A stretch of 64,000 bases of DNA from Stichopus chloronotus (lineage: Eukaryota; Echinodermata; Holothuroidea; Aspidochirotida; Stichopodidae), in NCBI GenBank assembly GCA_021234535.1, contig CM037833.1:19753738-19817737 (forward strand). Reading direction: 5' to 3'. A program made the position numbers and the translations under genes. Below are positions 30,613 through 43,924 of this stretch, one piece after another. How positions within the stretch are numbered: the stretch's first letter is position 1; every line of letters begins with the position of its first letter. Below the pieces are notes generated by a model, which worked only from the letters and a program-made list of their open reading frames with translations, had not been told where the DNA came from and ran no database searches.

Positions 30613-31791
30613 CCCCCCCCCCCCCAAAGAAAAAAAACGCAAAAAAAAAAAAAACGCACCGTAGCTATTTTGTAGAGAAAGACTCCATTTAAGGATCTGT
30701 GACCGTCCAACAGATAAAAAGCAAGAAGTCAAAACGTTATTTTTATTGTGTTTGTTCTAAGAGCCTCAGTTCAGCTAATTAAATCTCAGTTTTAAACTAA
30801 TACATCACAACAATAGATTTTATACATGTTTATAGACGGACATGTAGAAGAAGACAATGTACAGGTATGTGTATGTGGTATAAAGATACTATGTAAGTAT
30901 GTATGTTCACTGATTCACACATATTCGAGCAATCCACGTGAACCGAATTAGGTCTGGTCTGCGCTGGGATCTGACAAGAAGCTGATAGTACCCTAGAAAA
31001 TAGTTTTAATCTGCGAGTCGCTGATACTAAAGTTGTTCTATGTTATGTCAGAAATGACACCAGAGGCCCGCTGTTGTTGTTGTTGTTGTTGTTATTGTTT
31101 AGCGTCGGTCTGATTATGTTGCTTAACCTTGTACTTCTGTTGTTTACGAGGTTCTCGTTCAACAATGAAATGAAAGGAGCCGACGGGGCCGGTACACAGC
31201 TTTGTAAACTGTAACATGATTCCCCCTTTGGTTTTCTGATACGATACGCTAACAATGCACGGTCTGCGAATAAGGCGCATCGTCATGTAAATGATCTTGG
31301 CGCCGTTGCTTTTGTTACCAAAGATAAACAACTTTCAATCTCTTTCTTGTTTTCCCCCTTTTTTACTTGAAATGAAGAGCTTTAATCTCTCAGTTTTTTT
31401 TGTTTTTTTTTTGAAGGAAAAAAAAAAAGAGAAACCTAATGGCATCCCAGTTGCCTTAACTTCCAGTTTCTAAATTACAGACGTTATTTCTAAGACATGA
31501 GACAAGTCGCAGCCTCTTAGTGGTCGTCTTCTGTTTCAGGTCATTCTCTCAAAGGTAGTAAAGTGCAAGAATAAGGTGAAAATACATCGAAATTTCTAAC
31601 AACGAGAATACAAAAAAGAAAAGAAAGTAATACAAAAAAAAAGAAAGAAGAGGAAATATGGCTCCCAAATTCATCGTGTGAGTCGTCCCTATGGCAACAA
31701 ATCTCTTTGGCGATCATTCGGGCGCTTATATACTGTTTTTTTGTTTTTGTTTTTTATTTTGGCGCTGGAATTTTTTTCTCCCCCTGTTTCA

Positions 31792-32985
31792 GAGAGTAGG
31801 ACAAAAAGGAAATACAGAAAGCTTGTACACAGAGTGAATACTGTGGCTCCGCCGGTATATGGAGAGGGGGGTACGTAAAAATGTTAGGGCACAGACACTG
31901 CACAAAAAGGGCTGGAAGGTCATACTGTGTGCAGAATCTCTGTGGAATCAGGAGGTTCTTTCGCTGGATATAAGTCACTATTCAACTACGTTGTAAATGC
32001 ATTCTTCGGCCAACAAAGTAAATGAATTCTTCGATCGACAAAGTAAACGTATTCTTCGATCAACAAAGTAAATGGACTATTCGATTTACAAAGTAAATAA
32101 ATTCTTAGGTCGACAAAGGGAATGCATTCTTTGCTCAATAACGTACATGAAACCTTTGTTCAAGAAAGTAAACGAATTTGTTGATCAACAAAGTAAATGA
32201 GTTCTTCGATCAACAAAGTAAATGAATTCTTCGGTCAACAATGCAACCTATTCTTCGATCAACAAAAATGAATTATTCGATTTACAAAGTAAATGAATCC
32301 TTGGGTAAGCGAAGTAAATAAATTCTTCGTTCGACAAAGTAAAGGAATTCTTTGTTCAACAAAGTAAATGAATTCTTCGATCAACAAAGTAAATGAATTT
32401 TTCGGTCAACAATGCAACCTATTCTTCGATCAACAAAAATGAATTATTCGATTTACAAAGTAAATGAATCCTTGGGTAAGCGAAGTAAATAAATTCTTCG
32501 TTCGACAAAGTAAAGGAATTCTTTGTTCAACAAAGTAAATGAATTCTTCGATCAACAAAGTAAATGGATTATTCCACGTACAAAGTAAATGAATTTTTCG
32601 GTCAATAAAGTAAATTAATTCATCGGTCAGGAAAGTAAATGAATTCGTCAGTCAACAAAGTAAATGGTTCTTCGGTCAACAAAGTAAATGGCTCTTCGGT
32701 CAACAAAGTAAATGGATTATTCGATCGACAAAGTAAATGAAATCTTTGGTCAACAGTGAGAGAAAAGTGGAGTTTTCAAGAGAACACGATTGCTGGAGGG
32801 AAATCAGAATTGGTGAATGTGTTAATTGAGTAATGTGGGTAAATGGCTCACATTATCTAATACTTATGATTTGTAGAAATGTACATTGAATTAATCATCT
32901 TAACATGATGTAATAGAAAAATTAAATGTTTTCCTTTTTGTTTCAGATTATCCCGGGGGGTCCTCTGACCTACCCATTCATTGAA
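31792..32985 (+). CDS. Weak candidate 3' exons of a membrane-protein tail
   Basis: A TTTCAG acceptor precedes a single open frame, SRTKRKYRKLVHRVNTVAPP and then VYGEG, which ends at GTACGT in phase 1. The next TTTCAG acceptor with matching phase, near 32946, continues DYPGGSSDLPIH and stops. The lysine/arginine-rich start and the PPVY motif would suit a cytoplasmic tail bound by WW domains. The intron would contain the whole 25-bp minisatellite. No 5' exons were found, so this may be chance. Confidence 0.2.
31985..32756 (+). repeat. 25-bp minisatellite, about 30 units
   Basis: The unit is close to TTCTTCGATCAACAAAGTAA plus ATGAA. Units vary by point changes and short deletions, and many contain an EcoRI-type GAATTC. 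A larger block of about seven units is repeated once (starts near 32233 and 32404, 171 bp apart), showing a higher-order duplication. Confidence 0.92.
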
Positions 32986-33634
32986 GAGTTGACCACGGCC
33001 ATATGGTCTCACGGCAAACTTGGGCAACGACTATTTTCATATGCAAAAACTACAGTTTTTCACTAGGTAATAAAACTGCCATAGGGAGACCTTTACAGAC
33101 CACTCATTGGGGAAAAGCAGAGTCCGTGAGTCAGTTCAACGTAGTTTTAAGTCCCGATTATTTTATACGACTGCATAAAATTGGACTTATCGTAGTTTAT
33201 ACTACGGAAGATGGTCCCAATCCGTATCAAAGTACGAGGAGACATGAGTCACAAATCATCATGAGAATCCCTTTGGTCTTCTCCGATTGTATGTGAACAC
33301 CCCTGACTGACCATTTTCTCTAGGGCAAAATGCCCACTGCTTCTCATGAGTGCAATTTTCAAATTTATGAGATACAAAAAAAAAGGAAAAAAAGCGATAA
33401 ATGAAAATCCGTCCTACATATTTAATGTGGTGAGATATTAACAGATATCTTGATGTACGATTATGCATCATCTTTGATTCATACAATCCCCCAAATGTTC
33501 CCATTATCAGCTTCTACTGACGTTTCTCTTAACATTTGTCCACCACTCTGTCCATACACGGTCATTGCTTAATTATGTATCCACTCGATCATATCAGATG
33601 TTACATGTTGGTTCGTCCGTATGCAGCAACGCCC

Positions 33635-33830
33635 CTCCACCCATATCTACCTCCTTTATCTACATCATCACTCTCGCCCCTAGTCCACCCATATCTACCT
33701 TCTTTATCTACATCATCAATCTCGCCCCTAGTCCACCGATATCTACCTCCTTTATCTACATCATCAATTTCGCCCCTAGTCCACCCATATCTACCTCCTT
33801 TATCTACATCATCACTCTTATAACATTTTT
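33635..33830 (+). repeat. 48-bp tandem repeat, four copies
   Basis: The unit begins CCACCCATATCTACCTCCTT and continues through ATCTACATCATCAATCTCGC to CCCTAGT. Because 48 is a multiple of three, more than one frame stays open across it, giving artefactual repeat peptides. Confidence 0.9.
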
Positions 33831-33959
33831 ACACCAAGTACCATCCTATCCATGACCATTGTTGACTTAACATCGTTACTGACTGAGCAGTCTGATGGAC
33901 GGCCACTGGACGGGGATAGGGGATGGTGGTCTAAAGTCACCCCCCCACCCCCCCCCCCC

Positions 33960-36900
33960 ATGTTTTGTTATGATGGTGCCCTCTTCATTACAATTATATT
34001 GTGCATTGGACAGATTATCAACATGTTCAGTTCCAACTTCGAAAACATCCCCGATGTCCCCGCTTCTTGTCAGGTAATTGCGATGGGGTTGCGAGGCTCA
34101 AAATACCTTAATTCCTACTTTCTTCAACTCCCCCCCCCCCCCACGCCCTTCTCCGAAATATACCGCAACTGACTGAAACCTCAGTTTATCATAATGTAGA
34201 GCTGTAACATTTCTGATTTCGTAGGGAGAGTGAAAACAATCTTCAAAATCGGTGATGGTGGATTGTTCATTCTGTAAAATGTCATTAATAAGACTGAAAT
34301 GATAAATAAGCAACAAATTGAGTGAATAAACAAGAACAGATGTAACTTCACACACATACACATACACGCAAAATAGTTTCAAAACAAAAGAAGCTTTTTC
34401 TAAAAACTTTCTACAGCCTAAAGTACTAAAATATTAACTGCAAAATTGTGTGAACAAACGATTGTCAAATGAACCTCTTTCAAACTTACAGTTCGTCTGT
34501 ACAACACCTGAACAAATTGTGACTTTCAGTCAAGTGACTTCTACAAATTAATTTAGAGACAAAAAAAATCACGAAAAGCTTCTAGATCTCTTTCGTCTTA
34601 TCTTAACTAACATTTAAGGCAGAGATAGCAAGACGCACCACTTCAATTAGGCGGCATATTTATTAAAACCTCCCACACGCGCATGGACCGTTAGACTTAG
34701 ATTAATTAAAGTGGTAAAACGTGTCAAAATACAACAGTGGCTTTTCTTGGGAATCATTTACACAAAGTTACGATGATAACTAAGGTATAGATTTTTAGTG
34801 TTTAGAGCGTTCGACTGACATCTTCTTAGCTTCTTTCCGAATGAACCGACTCTTTCCTATTGCTGGACCAGTGAAATCTGGATGATTTACTTCTTAAATC
34901 AAGATTCGAAAATAATGAAGAGTAGTTGGACGATGATAAAATATCGCATGAGAATCTATGAAACGTGCTCGTATACTGTAGCTACGCTCCAAGCCTCTCT
35001 TAATCTACGATGGTCCAAATTAACCATGGATCTGTCGCTTAACTATGCAAGGACCCAAAATATGGTCCGTTTAATACACGTAAATTTTACCTTCACCAAG
35101 TTGACCATATTTCGTTTCGGTTCATAGTTAACCGATGATCTACCGTCAACTTTGACCATGGTGAATTCAGAGTGTGAGATATCACAACTGTTTGCGTGTA
35201 ACACACGAGGTCCATTGTTTTTTTTTTGTTTTTGTTTTTTTAAACAAAATTACTGCATACAGCCAAATGCAAAATATTTAAAAATTTTAACTGCCGGTGA
35301 ATCAATTACACATTTCAGAAGGAGAACAGAAAGAAACCGGAAAATTACCTAATTTTCAAAATTGACGAAAAAATTAAAATCATTACTTGAAAAATAGGGA
35401 TTCCTGGAGATATATTAAATTCAAATTCAGCTTCAAATGTGGCACGATTTTGCTTCTAGCGCACCCTCTGTGGGCTAATTTTTTTCACCTCCCCTTAGAC
35501 CCCTCCCCATGGACCGCCCCCCCTAACATTAAATCCTCGCTACGCCCCTGACTCCCCTTCCAGTATCACTTTAGCACCTGTTTGATCCCTCAAATATTAC
35601 GGTACCGAAAGTTTGACCCCTCCACATATCACTGTACCATCACTTTATAATCTCTCTCCATACCACTGTAGCACCAGCTTGTTTCCTTACCATATCAATG
35701 TACCACCGGTTTGATCCATCCCCATACCACTGTACCACCAGTTTGATCCCTCCCTAACACGAGGTTGATCCCATCCAATATCACTATACCACCAGTATGA
35801 TTCTTCCCCATATCACTGTACCACCATTTGATCCCTCCCCATATCAATGTACCACCAGTTGATCCCTACCCATATCACTGTCCCACCACTTTGTTCCCTC
35901 CCCTGTCACTGTATCACCAGTTTGATCCTTCCCTATATCATTTTACCACCAGTTGATCCCTCCCCATATCACTGTACCACCACTTTGTTCCCTCCCGTGT
36001 CACTGTATCACCAGTTTGATCCTTCCCCATATCATTTTACCACCAGTTGATCCCTCCCCATATCACTGCACCACCAGTTGATCCCTCCCCATATAACTGT
36101 CCCACCACTTTGATCCCTCCCCTGTCACTGTATCACCAGTTTGATCCTTCCCCATATCGCTGTGCCACCAGCTGATCCCTAGTCCTCATATCACTGCACC
36201 ACCAGTTGATCCCTCCCCATATCACTGTCCCACCACTTTGATCCCTCCCCTGTCACTGTATCACCAGTTTGATCCTTCCCCATATCGCTGTGCCACCAGT
36301 TGATCCCTAGTCCTCATATCACTGCACCACTAGTTTGATATCTAGACATGTTACCATATCACCAGTTTGACTTCTCCCGATAATGGAGTCGAATCCGTCA
36401 GTGTGCAACCCGGGAATTTCTCCATTCACTTGTGAACACAAATAGTAGACGGAAGCAGCGTAGCGACTCGTAACCAGAAGACACAAACCGACCATGAAGA
36501 GCCTGTACTTGTTAATGGCAGACATTATCAACAAATTGATGTCAAAACACAAGAGAACTTCCTGACAACATCGTAATTGATAATGGTCATAGGTCACCGA
36601 TTAATTCAGAAGGTGGCCAGGTATTAGTCAGGTTTCCTGTTGGAATGGAGCTATCGATACGCGTACGGTCAGAGGTCAGGACTGCCCTGGAAAGATAACT
36701 CTATTAGTGACTTTTCCTGTTGACGTAACGCGGTCAATATTAGTCTGTTAGGCAGTTTGCGAAATGCAGGGACGCCAATTCGAAAGCTACGGACAACTTC
36801 CTGGAACCACTGTATTGCACACAAAATGAAGAACATAAAGAAAATATAAAACAGAAAGGAAAACATGTTGACTAAGAAAACAAAATCTCGAACTCACAGA

Positions 36901-36973
36901 AACGACCAGTTTTTATTCAGCTTTCCTTATATATATATATATATATATATAGATATAGAATTAATAGATATAT

Positions 36974-37015
<42 letters not shown>

Positions 37016-37956
37016 TATCTATATCTATTATATATATATCTATATATAGATATATGTATATATGTATATATATATATCTATATATATATATATATATCTC
37101 TATATATATATATATATATATATATGTGTTTAAGAAAAAAAACTCAGAAAGTGGGACCTCCTCGACCACCCAATATAGCTTAACGTGTTTAAGTATGTCT
37201 ACACACTAGAGGAACTTGTATTTCATGTTTTTGTCCCTCCTGCGTCTAAAGAAAATAGTTAAGGTTAACGAAAAATTTAAAAAATAAACAAATTTACTGG
37301 AACCCAACATTAAAAAAAACCCAAAATTAAATATATATATCTAGTTTATAAGTAAAAGTAATGCAAAACTTATGAAATTTTAGAAAAGACCTTAACATCA
37401 AATATCTTAAATTTTAAGGTGCCTCATAGGGTACGCACACGTCTACGTAACACGTGGAAACGTTTCTCCGCCCTGTATTTGTAAACGAGGCGACGTAAAC
37501 AATTCAATCGACAAGTTCGTTCACCTGAGCATTGATCCATTATTTTGGCAGAGAATAGCAGACGTTCACTTGTGTGCATTTGTTGGCTATCTGATATTCA
37601 CTTGGAGGTTATCTGAAATGAATGCACTATCATATATCCAAGATTCTAAGATACGTGGTTATGGCATCCAAACTTCTTCATAGAAAATGCAGCTTTAACT
37701 TACTGTTTTTTTTTATATGTTTTGAAACGAGGCGCTTAGGAGGATGGTCCGGCGTAGTAAATATTTATTTGTCTCATTTCAAAATCAGACTTTGACATTT
37801 GAATTTTCTTTTCTGTTTTTTTTTTTTCTCCTACTTATTTTCTTTTTTCAGTCTCTGAGATGTGGAGGAAGAAAATCCTGGTCTAAAGACCATCAGGAAG
37901 GGGATTCAATTGAAATATTAAGATGCATGTACATCACAAAGGGTGCGCAGAGTTAA
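33960..37956 (+). CDS. Candidate two-exon small secreted peptide, 72 aa
   Basis: Exon 33960-34073 starts with ATG and encodes a hydrophobic leader ([14 protein letters not shown]), then [13 protein letters not shown], ending at GTAATT. Exon 37852-37956 follows an excellent polypyrimidine acceptor and encodes [18 protein letters not shown] through ITKGAQS and a stop. Both junction sides are phase 0. The mature part would have three cysteines, so a further exon in the 3.8-kb intron may be missing. No family is recognised. The start sits directly after a C homopolymer, and the donor is mediocre. The second exon is better supported than the first. Confidence 0.3.
35545..36365 (+). repeat. 31-33-bp minisatellite with higher-order units
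   Basis: The unit is close to CCCATATCACTGTACCACCA followed by GTTTGATCCCTC. The right part shows a four-unit higher-order repeat of about 128 bp (CCCACCACTT at 36101 and 36229). The array runs into the 3' half of the signal-peptide ORF at 36319-36525. Confidence 0.9.
36319..36525 (-). CDS. Candidate signal-peptide exon or 68-aa secreted ORF
   Basis: ATG at 36523-36525 has A at -3 and starts a convincing signal peptide ([20 protein letters not shown]), then [11 protein letters not shown]. The open frame then runs into the 32-bp minisatellite and stops at 36319-36321. A GTGAAT donor after CSQ would make this the first exon of a longer gene to the left, but no matching exon was found. The family is unrecognised. 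Confidence 0.3.
   Translation of the reverse strand: MSAINKYRLFMVGLCLLVTSRYAASVYYLCSQVNGEIPGLHTDGFDSIIGRSQTGDMVTCLDIKLVVQ
36928..37125. repeat. Imperfect (TA)n tract with GATATA/CTATAT interruptions
   Basis: TA dinucleotides are broken by ATAGATATA and TATCTATA variants. The tract is self-complementary and likely to form hairpins. Confidence 0.97.
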
Positions 37957-40129
37957 AACTTTGGGTTAATTCTAGAGTTGCGATCGTATCGGTTCTTGTG
38001 GCATGTCACGAATGCGAATTCGTCAGCTTGGAGCTTTGTTGCTCATGATAACAGGAAATAAAATTTATAGGACATATAGGACACAGAATCGCATTTTTGT
38101 TTTTTCTCGTATAATGAGCGAGTCTCAAATAGGACGATTATCAGAACTGGATACTGAACGTTTTCGACACGTGAGATGACTTCTTGATGTATTAAACAGC
38201 TTATCGGCTCTTTCTGTCATTCTTATTTCGAACGGCGAGCTGTATCAGTGAAAAAAAGAAGAAGAAGAAAAAAACAGGAGAGGAAAATCGATTTGGCGAC
38301 TGCACTCGTAGAAGACACTTCAGTTGAAAGAAAAAAAAAAGAACAGGTGTCGGTCTCTACGTTCATGAATGGTTATTATCGGCTGTATGTATGTTTCCAT
38401 TTTACAACTGCAGTTGAACTAGTCAGACATTATATTGCATAAAAACAACCAAGCAGTGAGATGTGTATGGTGTTTCCTGTCAATTCATGTATTCTTTCAT
38501 TTCGTGTGCAGGACTATCTATCTTGGTATCCAGCTTTTTGTTAAACGGAACAAACTGGACTTGAATCAACCAATAAAATGTTTTTTTTTTTTCATTGCTT
38601 ACTTTAAAAAAAAAAAAAAAAACGGGGAAAAAAAGGACTGTATATGTTAAGTCCACATGAACCTACGATGTAATCAGGGCAATGCATAGCTGCAGTGAAC
38701 GTTATACAGTAGGAATTGGGGGGAGACACCTCAGTGCGAAACAAAGATACACTACCACTGACATAAATCAGCGTGTCGTTAAAGGTAATCACGAAAAGCA
38801 TTTGTAACAAAGATCTCTGCGCACAAAACGTCATATCTACTTCCCCTTTCCAGCTAAACCACTCTCTCTCCTCTCACCCGCCCTAAAATCCCCCAATGCA
38901 ATCCGTAGAGAGAGAGAACGCCCACACATAGGGTATAGTGCTCCAGATCTTCCTCCGGGAGAATGACACTAAAAACATTCAAACAGAACAGAAGAGAGAA
39001 GACCCTGATCTAGCTGTGACGACTAATACCAACAGCTACCGCAATTTATGCTCCGAAAATCTTTTCCATTTCTGTTTCAGCGGGTGCGATATATATATTT
39101 GTATAGGGTTTAAAGCTACCGTTTCACAGAGGGGGCTAACCAATTCAGAAATGTTGTGAACGTCGTCATATGGCTGCCTGATTCGGTTGCCATGCTTCTA
39201 TCTCACTGAACAAACATCTTCAAACATTTCACAGGGAAGATATCAGAAATATACTTTCAAAAGAAAAGGAAAGAAAAAACGTGTGTGAGCGAGTTGACTA
39301 AAGAAAATGAATGCTTGCGCCACTTTCCATGCGAGGCAATTTATGTCGTGATTGAGTTTGGTCGGTGAATGGCGGATTTAATTTAATGCACAGATAATGA
39401 TAATAACCGCAATAACGATGCGCATACACACGCACAAACATACATACACACGCAAGCAGATTAAGATGAGAAAGATTCCCATAACCCTAGTTCACACTTT
39501 TTTTTTTTCCGCATGAATGAAGGTTGATATTGCCCAGTTCTGGATAAGCCACTACAACGATTTCTTTTAATGTTTTTTCCATTAAGATATCACGTGTTAC
39601 ACTTCCCGCTGGGTTTAAAGATGCTTGACTTCGTGAACTATCAGACGAAACGATTGACTGTATATACAGCTGACGGAAAACTTGATCCGATCGATTTTTT
39701 TTTTTTTTGTTTAAAATAAAATGACTGTGTGGGAAAACTGTCAGTGTTATAGTCCTTAAAGCGAGAGGTTCAATTCGGTTACTCGAGGTCATTTACTGGA
39801 ATGTGCGTTTCTTTGCAGAATTGGAAGTCGAGAAGAAACGAAACCAATCGGTCACGTACATTAGTCTACGTACTTTAATCGAGGGTGAACGAAAAGCAGG
39901 TCATGAGACCAACCTCGACACTGTAAACGTACACTAGCCCTTCCAACGTGTTGCTTTAAATAATGGCTAGCCTACACCAAGAAGCTGGGGTATACAAATT
40001 TTCTTTCTTTTTTTCTGATCGATGTTTCGCCATATTTTCAGTTATCATGTTGAAGAGTATACCACCAATTGAAGTGCGGATGAAGTGAAAATTGGGACGA
40101 TTGAAGATTTTTAGATTGTTTTAGAAAAG

Positions 40130-40440
40130 CATGACGTTACAACCGTGCTAAAGTTCTCAAGAGACCCTCTTTCATGCCCGATTACACATATAACACCTAT
40201 GGACATGACACCTAATACCCCTTGCCAGGCAGCTCAAGAAAGCCTAGACATTGGATTGACATACCTGAATTACTTTAGGAGAACGATGTTTAATTGACCA
40301 TGTGGATTATCACAGCATGAGGTGATAAACCTGACCTAAGGCGATGAAAATTTGCAACAAGTTGAACCTTAGTAGAACAAAAGAAGAGTGAGGTTAAAGT
40401 GACTCCCATTTTCATGTACAAGTAACGGCATGCGAAGGTG
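40130..40440 (-). repeat. Interspersed repeat family A, copy 5 (reverse)
   Basis: Reverse complement of the family: GACACCTAATACCCCTTGCC, AAGCCTAGACATTGGATTGA, GAACAAAAGAAGAGTGAGGT. It is very close to the copy at 27745, suggesting these two are among the youngest. Confidence 0.7.
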
Positions 40441-41214
40441 TCGTAGTGATACTTCAGTCCACTATAGCCTTGTCAATGGGTCGATCGGGAGCACCTGTCA
40501 AAACTTTCACCTCTCCTTCATCAAAATTAGAACGGTCGACATATACAGACATTTTTAAAAGGCCGTCATGATAGGCCAGAAAATCACCAGTTCACGCGAT
40601 AGGTAGGAAATCGCTGACTAAGTACCTTCCATGTGATATGACGTACCTTGCATACAGTGTGACCTTGCAAACCTCGAAGTTAATTGCTGTTTCAATGCTG
40701 GAGATTGATCATGGTTGTATATACGGGACCTGTTTATCAAGGAAAATATCCCCGAAAGTAAACAAAAACGCCCAAAATTTCATTTCTTGTTCGCTTTATC
40801 GATTTTGTTTTTACGTTAATAAAAAGATAAATGAATGATAAATTAAAAGATGCGGACGTATAATTAATGCTGTGGAATAAGCAGGCCGTTGGCTGAGAAA
40901 CGGAAATAGGTTAATCGAGGTTATCGACCTAGAACAACGAAAGCGGCGTTTTCTTCACTTCTTGTCAAGGAGAGCGGTGTTAATAACAAGTCAGACCAAA
41001 ACTACCGCCATCTCCGTCTACCGGTAAAACCAAACACGGCCAAACTTACCCTGGTCACCTTCAGGGAGTAAAGTCAACTTTATAAAAAAAAAATGTTATG
41101 CATCTACTCCAGAAATCCCCCTCAATCACTTCTCCAGAGTGCAGTATTATTTATCTGTCGACTAAACCAGCCACGAGTCTAATGAAGAGGCCATCGACCA
41201 TTCGTCCAGAGCAA

Positions 41215-41425
41215 TATTTCAGGCCCGTATCCACGGGGGTGGGCGAACCCCCCCCCCGCCCCACAAGATCTGGAGTTCCGCTCAGCCTATGATAGTAGAC
41301 CAACGTTAGCAACATCTATAGAGTTTTAATTTGTCGGTCATCAATGTTCCACTCGTGGTAAAATTGAACCCCCCCCCCCCCACTGAAAAAGCTGCATAAG
41401 GGCCTGTATTTTTAGACAATTTATG
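41215..41425 (+). repeat. Interspersed repeat family C, copy 1
   Basis: ACAAGATCTGGAGTTCC, GTTAGCAACA, CTTTTAATTTGT-like and ATGTTCCACT followed by CTGAAAAAGCTGCATA match 43930-44110 in order, with poly-C runs in both. Non-coding. Confidence 0.55.
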
Positions 41426-43924
41426 AAGATTATGAACTAAAATTAATTTAACTTGCTTTTTCCTACAGTTGACATTTTAAATTCCACACCAAAATCTTGA
41501 AATTTTCAAACTCAAAATATTGATGTTTGTTTGAAAACTACAGACGATTTTGACCACGGGAGGATTTCGGGATTCCTCAAGTTTACACCACGTCACGTTA
41601 ACCTCGGAAATCACTCGCCAAAAGTACATATGCCGTTCAGTATAAACTGCCGACGTGCGAATTTCTCCTTCGAATTTGACACCGGTATAAACCTTTGATT
41701 AAACATTAAAATGTTGTGAGAATAAAGGTGAAGACACTTTGAAATACCGTAATGTTCCTCTCTGAGACAGTTGAGATTACAAAGCAATACCAATACTGAA
41801 TTAGAACCGCGTATTTGCCAACAAATACGCGGAATTGTACTAGTGCGTGGTAAGAAAGTCATTGTTGTTGGGAGTAAGCCAGTCTTCGTGGATCTGCTCA
41901 TAGAAGTAGCGTTTTCGAGGAAAACTGCTGACACTTCCTGCTACTATATATGTCGTCCAAGACTATAGCCTACTGATCTCAGTTGTACAGAGTACTCTAG
42001 TACTGATGTATGTTTGTCAAAACTGGCTTTCCGTTTAACCACTAAAATGGAACATGGGAGCAGTTAAGTACATGGTTTTGTACAAGATCGTTAGGGGGAT
42101 ATTTACATAAACATACTCCCACGATTTTCTTCTCCTTGAAGTCCATGCAGGGGGATATTTCTCAATGAGTGTTGTCTTCTTCAATACATGCGCTCTTAAT
42201 TTGTCGATTAAACGTACCCTCATTTAATAACGCCGACATATTGACATAGTGATACTAACATAAGAGTAACACGACTACGAGAAATTTGTGAAGTATGAGA
42301 CCCATTGAATAGGAAACGCATCCAAAAAAAAAATCCAGTTTCCTGTTTCTCGATGGAGAGGTCACTTCAATTGTCTCATTTATTGAAATTCAAATATCAT
42401 TGATTGCAATCAGCGAAGAAAATTCAAGAAACACTGAAAATACATCACCAAGAAAAGTCTCGAATCAAAGTTACGGCAATCAAAGTTGGTCTTATGTCAG
42501 ACTAAAATAAAACATCTTCTGGTGTGCTAGGGTCGTGTCCACCGGTGATTAAGTGACTGCTCGACGAAGGTTCTAATGCCCTGCTGTACATGCTGGGGTC
42601 TAACTTCAACATGGTTCCCGTAGCTGCCAGGACATTCCACGGACACATACGTACGTGCTGGAACTTTGCTTTCACCTAATTTTAGTATGATGTCATTCAG
42701 CATTCTGCTGTCAATCCTATATTCTGGGACACTGTTTAATGAACATTACCAAAGCTCAAGTGACGATCGGCCGGCGTTAATAGCATTTTTGCCAACGTCG
42801 TATCTGGCCATACCAGCGTAGTGGTTGCCTACGACTCCAGTTGAAGTCTTGAGGTTCAAGCTGCTACCACTTACCAGTTACCACTCTATTATTAAGTCTA
42901 ATTGTTGGTTAAGTCCTTATTTATTGAATACCCAAATCCTTCTCACCTGATCAGAGTCTAACATTGTAATCTGAATCTGTCTGAACCTAAAGTCCCAATG
43001 AGCAACTAATTGTAGCTTAAAGCGATACTTGCGTTCCATCTGTCGTCTGCTTGGGTACATATTTATAAGCGTTTCTTTTCTGTCGTCATTCCGTGACAGG
43101 TGGCAATGACTAGCAAGGAAAAAATAATTGGTTAAGTGTTTGGAAATAAATTATAAAATAAAAAAAATAAGATAATAAATAGAAACAAAGAAAATTATCT
43201 TGACTAATGCAAGAAAAACAAAGCCAATAAAGTGATAAAAACGAATATTGTAGAGGTCTTACAACCCTTGTAAAAATAAATATGTTGATGTCAATGTAAC
43301 GTGAATGGTAAAAAAGGCAACTGCATAATCAAGGTCATTACTTGCGTCTACCATCCCATGTTATAGGATGTTGTAGGATGCTTCCAACATATGCAAATAC
43401 CAAAAGAAAACAGCATTTGGAATGTGTGACATCTAAAACATATCTATAATCATTAACTAATGTACTGTTGCTGCACACATTGCATCCGGAGCTTTTTGGA
43501 ATAGAAAATGATTTGGAATACAAAGACTTCAGTGCTGTATAAACGGGAAAAAAAAAACAAACGTTTTTACTGTGTCCTCTTTTACAGTACGTGAGGTTGT
43601 AACATGGAGTCCATCATTCTGTAGGTATGCTTGACAAATCAAGTGTCTTTAATGGTAGAGACCACAGTTATATAGAAACTAATCCAACACCATGGACCCA
43701 CAGTCTTAAACCTAATGAGTATCCACAACTCACGGGGTTAAGTTCCCTCAGGCTCGTAAATGGGTGTTATGCAACTTGAACCACGATGCTGTATGTCTAT
43801 TGCTACATATAGTAAACATACACAACAAAAGGAGTGCCCAATCTACCCCTAGGTGGACTATCTTGCTGTAACATTCTACAAATGAGGCCATACCAAACAG
43901 ATGACTTCACAGGTCTGAATCCAG

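Noticed and set aside
33003..33296. Plus frame of 97 codons after a TTTCAG acceptor region
   Set aside because: Residue use is ordinary but there is no recognisable family and no donor or partner exon. The alternative frame at the acceptor stops early.
34960..35165. Several CCATGG and GGTCCA-like inverted words
   Set aside because: Matches are short and not aligned as continuous arms, so they do not make a convincing inverted repeat.
36927..37169. Tyr-Ile rich frame, minus strand
   Set aside because: Product of the imperfect TA tract.
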